A model generated the notes under the pieces. The model did not search any database and had not been told where the DNA came from. It saw only the letters and a program-made list of their open reading frames with translations. Positions 60,105 through 64,000 of a stretch of 64,000 nt of DNA are shown here, piece by piece. The stretch's first letter is position 1, and every line of letters starts with the position of its first letter. The stretch spans positions 48,465,237 through 48,529,236 of the forward strand of contig NC_080185.1 of the NCBI RefSeq assembly GCF_950295315.1. Reading direction: 5' to 3'. The position numbers were made by a program, and so were the translations under genes. Source of the DNA: Erinaceus europaeus (lineage: Eukaryota; Chordata; Mammalia; Eulipotyphla; Erinaceidae).

Positions 60105-61167
60105 CCATTTTTATTGGCAAGTTAATGGTTTACAGTACAGTTATTGGCAGATGGGTACAATTTCCTATGTCACCATGGTAGGTGTCTTCAAAACACTCTC
60201 ATCTCCAGCCTAGACCCTTTTATATCTTTGTGTACAAGAAGTGAAAACTCCTCCAATTCTGACCCCTTTCTGTCCTCCTTCACCAGAGTGCTTTGCCTTG
60301 GTCCAATACACTAAACCAGTACAAGTTTTTCTTTGTGTTTCTTCATTCTATTCAAGTTTTTCTTTGTGTTTCTTAAGTACTGCTTTTGAGTGAGATCACC
60401 ATATCTTCATCCTTCTGTTTCTGGCTTATGTCACTTAGCATGATTCATTCAAGCTCCATTCAATATGAGGTAAATAAGGTGACTTCTTCAATTTTAATGG
60501 CTGAGTGGTATTTCATTGTGTATATATACCACAATTTTTTTTTATCAACTTATCTGCTGATGGGAATATAAATTGGTCCAACCCTGGTGAAGAGCACTTT
60601 GGAGTACTCTCATAAGGCTAGGAATGAACCTACACTATGTCCTGACAATTCTCCTGGGGATACTGCTTAAAGAAACAAATACACCCATCCAAAAATATCT
60701 TTGCTCTGATTTATATCTTAATGTTTTTCATCCACCAAGTTGCAGATGCTACCATAAAGTTATCTTGAATTCTCTGGGTAGATGACCTCAACAATGTGTC
60801 CTGGAGCCCCACCTCTCCAGAGCCCTATTCCACTAGGGAAAGATAGAAAGGATCGGGGTATGGATCTACCTGGCAACACCCATATCCAGTGGAGAAGCAA
60901 TTACAGAAGCCAAACCTCCCATCTTCTGCACTCCATAATGGCCTTGGGCCCATATTCCCAGAGAGTTAAAGAATAAGAAAGCTTCCAATGGAGGAGATGG
61001 GATGCTGAACTCTGATGTTTGGAATTATGTGGAATTGTACCCCTTTTATCCTATGGTCTTGTCAATTATTATTAAATCAATAATAATAAAAAATCTGAGT
61101 ATACCTATGTTAATAGAAGCACAATTTATTGTAGTCCAAACTTGGAAGCAACCTAGATGTCGATCAC
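60105..61167 (-). mobile_element. Old short-3'-UTR L1 with inversion, split by another L1 piece
   Basis: 60105-60560 is minus-strand (3' end and ORF2 end). 60561-60698 and 61090-61167 are the preceding ORF2 segment in plus orientation. The repeats 'actgttacc' (60098-60106) and 'actgttaac' (61168-61176) may be its worn TSD. An L1 3' UTR fragment at 60699-61089 interrupts the inverted arm. Confidence 0.6.
60699..61089 (+). mobile_element. L1 3' UTR fragment nested in old L1
   Basis: 'aagttgcagatgctaccata' through 'ggaattgtacccc' to a (TAA)n-like A-rich tail. Flanked by 'aaaaatatct' and 'aaaaaatct'. Confidence 0.65.
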
Positions 61168-61176
61168 ACTGTTAAC

Positions 61177-62560
61177 TTTTAAACACTGTATCATTCCCAT
61201 TCTCTCTCTCTAATTCTCCAAAGATAAATTAATCCTTAAAGTGTCCTAGCAAAGCAGAAGCCAACACATTATTGTTAATCCAATTCATTCAAGCAGAGAA
61301 ATCCAGATCTTCACTAACAAATATGTAGAAATGCCAACTGGTGGTAATTACATGAAAATTTTACTTCTAGAATAGTTAAAATTGTACTTGAGATTTGCAA
61401 ATTTTATTTTCAGATAATTTCAGTTTACAATTTGACGTTAATGACAACCCTGTAAAATGAGAACCATAATGTATGCACTATTTTACAACTGAAAACCTCA
61501 GAGTACAACATAGGTAATTTACATTTATGTGATCCAGTTAACTAGTGGCAAATCTAAAAGGTTGTTCTCTTTCTCCTTAGTATCCTGCTGTTTATGGTAT
61601 AAAATAGACATGACTCTGAAGGAAAACTAATATAACTGTGGATAAATAATTTGTTATTTATAATTAACCTGATGCTACCTATATTCTTGTAGCTAGTAAA
61701 TTTAGTTGTCCTATCACAAGGAAATCATCTACCAGACACCAGAATACCCCTGCATCAACCCTCATGTACACACATTCTCCTTCTACTTTAAAATCTCCTC
61801 TTAGGCTTCCAGTGGTGAGACACCATTTTCAGAGTATGTAACTGATTACTTTCCTGGGCAGATTCTCTCCCAAAATCGATCTCTTACTCTAAGAAAAGAA
61901 CCAATTTCTGTTAATATTGGGTTTTTGTACTGTGACATGAACTGGGTTTAATCCTTAACAATACATAACTTTATCATTGAATATAAAGACTAAAAAAGCA
62001 TAAAGAGAAAACTCTTGAGCAATGTCACTATTGATGAGTTACATCACTTTTTAATATCTATTAAATAGATATAAATGCATAATTTGGTTAATTTTAGAAG
62101 ATGATACATTACTGAAGAGAAAAATGCATTTATATATTGATATATTTAATCATTACAATAATCCTATGGCATGAGAACAATGGTTATTCCCTATTTTCAA
62201 AAGGAGTAAATGAGGACAAATACTATCCCAGTGTCATACAGTCATTATGAAAATTCTAGCCTTTAGTAAAATGAATATATATATCAATGAATGTCATTTT
62301 TTGACATTTTGGAAAATTGAGAATACTGGCAGAAAGCATAAACAGGTGGTCCATAGGCAGATCCAGTTTGTAGATGGTTTTGTTTGGACAGCAGAGTACT
62401 CTCTATTTGTTCATTTCATTTTGTATTTTAAAATCAGAAATTGCCCACATAAAATTAAGATGACAAAATACTTTTCAAGGATCATAGCACTTAGTAACAC
62501 TCATTTCTTTTTATCATTTTGACAGGGGCTTAATCAGTTACACTATAGTCATTGACCCAT
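61177..62560. other. Unique sequence with two MIR remnants
   Basis: Minus-strand MIR-like stretches lie at about 61430-61570 ('ctattttacaactgaaaacc') and 62130-62260 ('ttacaataatcctatggcat', 'aaggagtaaatgaggacaaa'). The 91-codon frame at 62247-62522 has no recognisable domain. Confidence 0.5.
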
Positions 62561-62610
62561 TGGTATAACTTTTTTTCCATTTATTTATTTATTTATAAAA
62601 AGAAAACATT

Positions 62611-63049
62611 GACGTCTACGCTCGACCGGACTTGCCAATATACGCAGATATCTTCGCCCACCCTGTCCAACGCTTGACGTCTCATCATCCAATCTGGTCC
62701 CCTATGCCTACACTGCTCTGTTTCAGACTCTTGGAAACAGAGTTGGCAGTCAGCTGAGGTAAAGAACAAACACCTCATCACAGACCCCTGCAAGCGTCAA
62801 CCCGGTTTTGACCTAGCACGTTATGATTGGGCCCTCCTCAATCGCTATCGAACAGGCCATGGCCAGTGCGCCGCTATGTTCTATCGCTGGGGAGCCAGAG
62901 ACGACCCAAACTGCCCCTGCGGCTACAGACAGACTATGACCCACATAGTCAACGACTGCCACCTCTCCAGATTCAAAGGAGGTCTCGAAACTTTACATCA
63001 GGCTCAACCTGACGCTGTTGACTGGCTATGGAAGAAGGGCAAACGCTAG
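62611..63049 (+). pseudogene. C-terminal end of a reverse-transcriptase ORF, frameshifted
   Basis: Two frames cover it. The first, 62611 to about 62750, gives 'RPDLPIYADIFAHPVQRLTS' and 'HHPIW'. The second is free of stops from 62678 to the TAG at 63047 and carries 'PGFDLARYDWALLNRYRTGH', then 'CPCG', 'QTMTHIVNDC' and 'GGLETLHQ'. The CxC...H...C arrangement plus the preceding 'LNRxRTGxG' pattern is common at the C-terminus of non-LTR retrotransposon polyproteins of invertebrates and some vertebrates. A single frameshift joins the two parts. No ATG starts the second frame, consistent with 5' truncation. Confidence 0.7.
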
Positions 63050-63056
63050 AAGAAGA
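62614..63056 (+). mobile_element. Non-L1 non-LTR retrotransposon, 5'-truncated 443-bp insertion
   Basis: The block is visibly richer in G+C than its flanks and has no L1 or SINE similarity. The host L1 resumes after it, with 'attgac' at 62608-62613 and 63057-63062 as a 6-bp TSD. It ends seven bases ('agaagaa') after a stop codon, so there is almost no 3' UTR, as in RTE-type elements. The clade is not proven. Confidence 0.75.
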
Positions 63057-64000
63057 ATTGACAAAACCATAGGATAAAAGGGGCACAACTCCACACAATT
63101 CTCACCACCAGAACTCTGTATCCCATCCATTCCTCTTATAGCTTTCTTATTCTTTAACCCTTTGGGAGTATAGACCCAAGGTCATTGTGGGATGCAGAAG
63201 GTGGAAGGTCTGGCTTCTGTAGTTGCTTCCCTGCTGAACATGGGCGTTGACAGGTCGATCCATACTCCCAGCCTGCCTCTCTCTTTCTCTAGTAGGGTGG
63301 GGCTTTGGGGAAGCAGAGCTCCAGGACACATTGATTGTGTTGTCTGTCCAGGGAAGTCTTGTTGGCATCCTGCTAGCATCTGGAATCTGGTGGCTGAAAA
63401 GAGAGTTAACATACAAAGCCAAACAAATTGTTTAGCAATTATGGACCTAACGGCTGGAATAGTGCAGATGAAGAGTTGGGGGGTTCTCCATTTTGTAGAT
63501 AGCTAGTATTGCACATTTTAGTTATGCAATACTAAAGGGCCTGTGGCTATACTAGTTTGGTTTTTTTTTTTTCCCTGAGCCTGAAATCTGATATACAGGT
63601 GGATCCAAATTATTGTCTGGGGAGATGTTATTATGGCTGGAAAAGGAACAGAAAGCTGGATCAGGGAAGAGTGTAACTCCTTATTATGGGAAAGGTGTAT
63701 AAATATTGTTGATTGTATCAGTACAACTTATTATGTCCCTGTGACATGTATTTGGAAACACACTCAATCCCAGTTTAGGCCCATTTCTACCACTATAAAC
63801 CTGGACCCCAATGCCCTCTTAAACCCCCCTATTTTTTTTGTCTTATCTCACTTAACATGATTCCTTCAAGTTCCATCCAAGTTGAAGCAATGTAGACTTT
63901 TGCTTCGTTATTTTTGACATCTGAGTAAAATTCTATCATGTGCATGTGTTACCACTTTTTTAGTCACTCATCTGTCTTTGGAAATCTGGGTTACTTCCAC

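Larger units (their letters stand above)
62577..64000 (-). mobile_element. Old L1, 3' UTR and ORF2 end, interrupted and running off the edge
   Basis: Minus-strand 3' UTR from its T-rich tail (62577-62600) and again from 63057 to about 63800, then ORF2 C-terminal sequence to the window end. A foreign retrotransposon fragment interrupts it 30 bases from its 3' end. Confidence 0.8.

Noticed and set aside
62827..63012. A 61-codon frame starting with ATG
   Set aside because: It is out of phase with the recognisable reverse-transcriptase frame that ends at 63047-63049; the peptide is a shadow.

Overview
The window is mammalian nuclear DNA, AT-rich and dominated by retrotransposons. I found no intact host protein-coding gene and no bacterial-type feature. 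The species is most likely a hedgehog (Erinaceidae). This is inferred from the abundant tRNA-derived SINEs, whose heads read like 'gggagtcgggcggtagcgca', and from an L1 lineage with a very long 3' UTR. Old mammal-wide MIR SINEs and ancient L1 remnants lie underneath.

Layout. 1-4.1 kb: ancient L1, a degraded retroviral LTR followed by a lysine-tRNA-type primer-binding site, a 2.3-kb minus-strand L1 3' end and older repeats. 4.1-12.9 kb: SINEs and three younger L1 insertions, one carrying a 3' transduction. 12.9-24.7 kb: AT-rich unique sequence, MIR and SINE copies, an L1 with an inverted 5' end, an internally deleted L1 and an old L1 with an 1.85-kb 3' region. 24.7-27.74 kb: one L1 insertion with an inverted 5' part, later split by an L1 of a second lineage. 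27.7-34.5 kb: unique sequence with SINE, MIR and old L1 pieces. 34.48-42.31 kb: a full-length, coding-dead L1 with a 5' UTR, ORF1, ORF2, 3' UTR and a perfect 14-bp target-site duplication (TSD). 42.3-55.2 kb: old L1 debris, a solo LTR, another young L1, SINEs and ancient L1. 55.20-58.97 kb: a processed pseudogene of CSGALNACT1 (chondroitin sulfate N-acetylgalactosaminyltransferase 1), full length from GC-rich 5' UTR to poly(A) and flanked by an 18-bp TSD. 59.1-64 kb: further L1s, two with inverted 5' ends. Near the right edge one L1 is interrupted by a 443-bp, GC-rich fragment of a non-L1 non-LTR retrotransposon.

How it fits together. Almost everything here was made by L1 reverse transcription: L1 copies, SINEs mobilised in trans, an mRNA retrocopy, a 3' transduction and repeated twin-priming inversions. 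TSDs give many exact insertion boundaries and a partial order of events. The most unusual item is the fragment at 62614-63056. It encodes a C-terminal reverse-transcriptase tail with a CPCG...H...C motif, ends seven bases after its stop codon and sits inside an L1, so a second, non-L1 autonomous family probably moved in this lineage.
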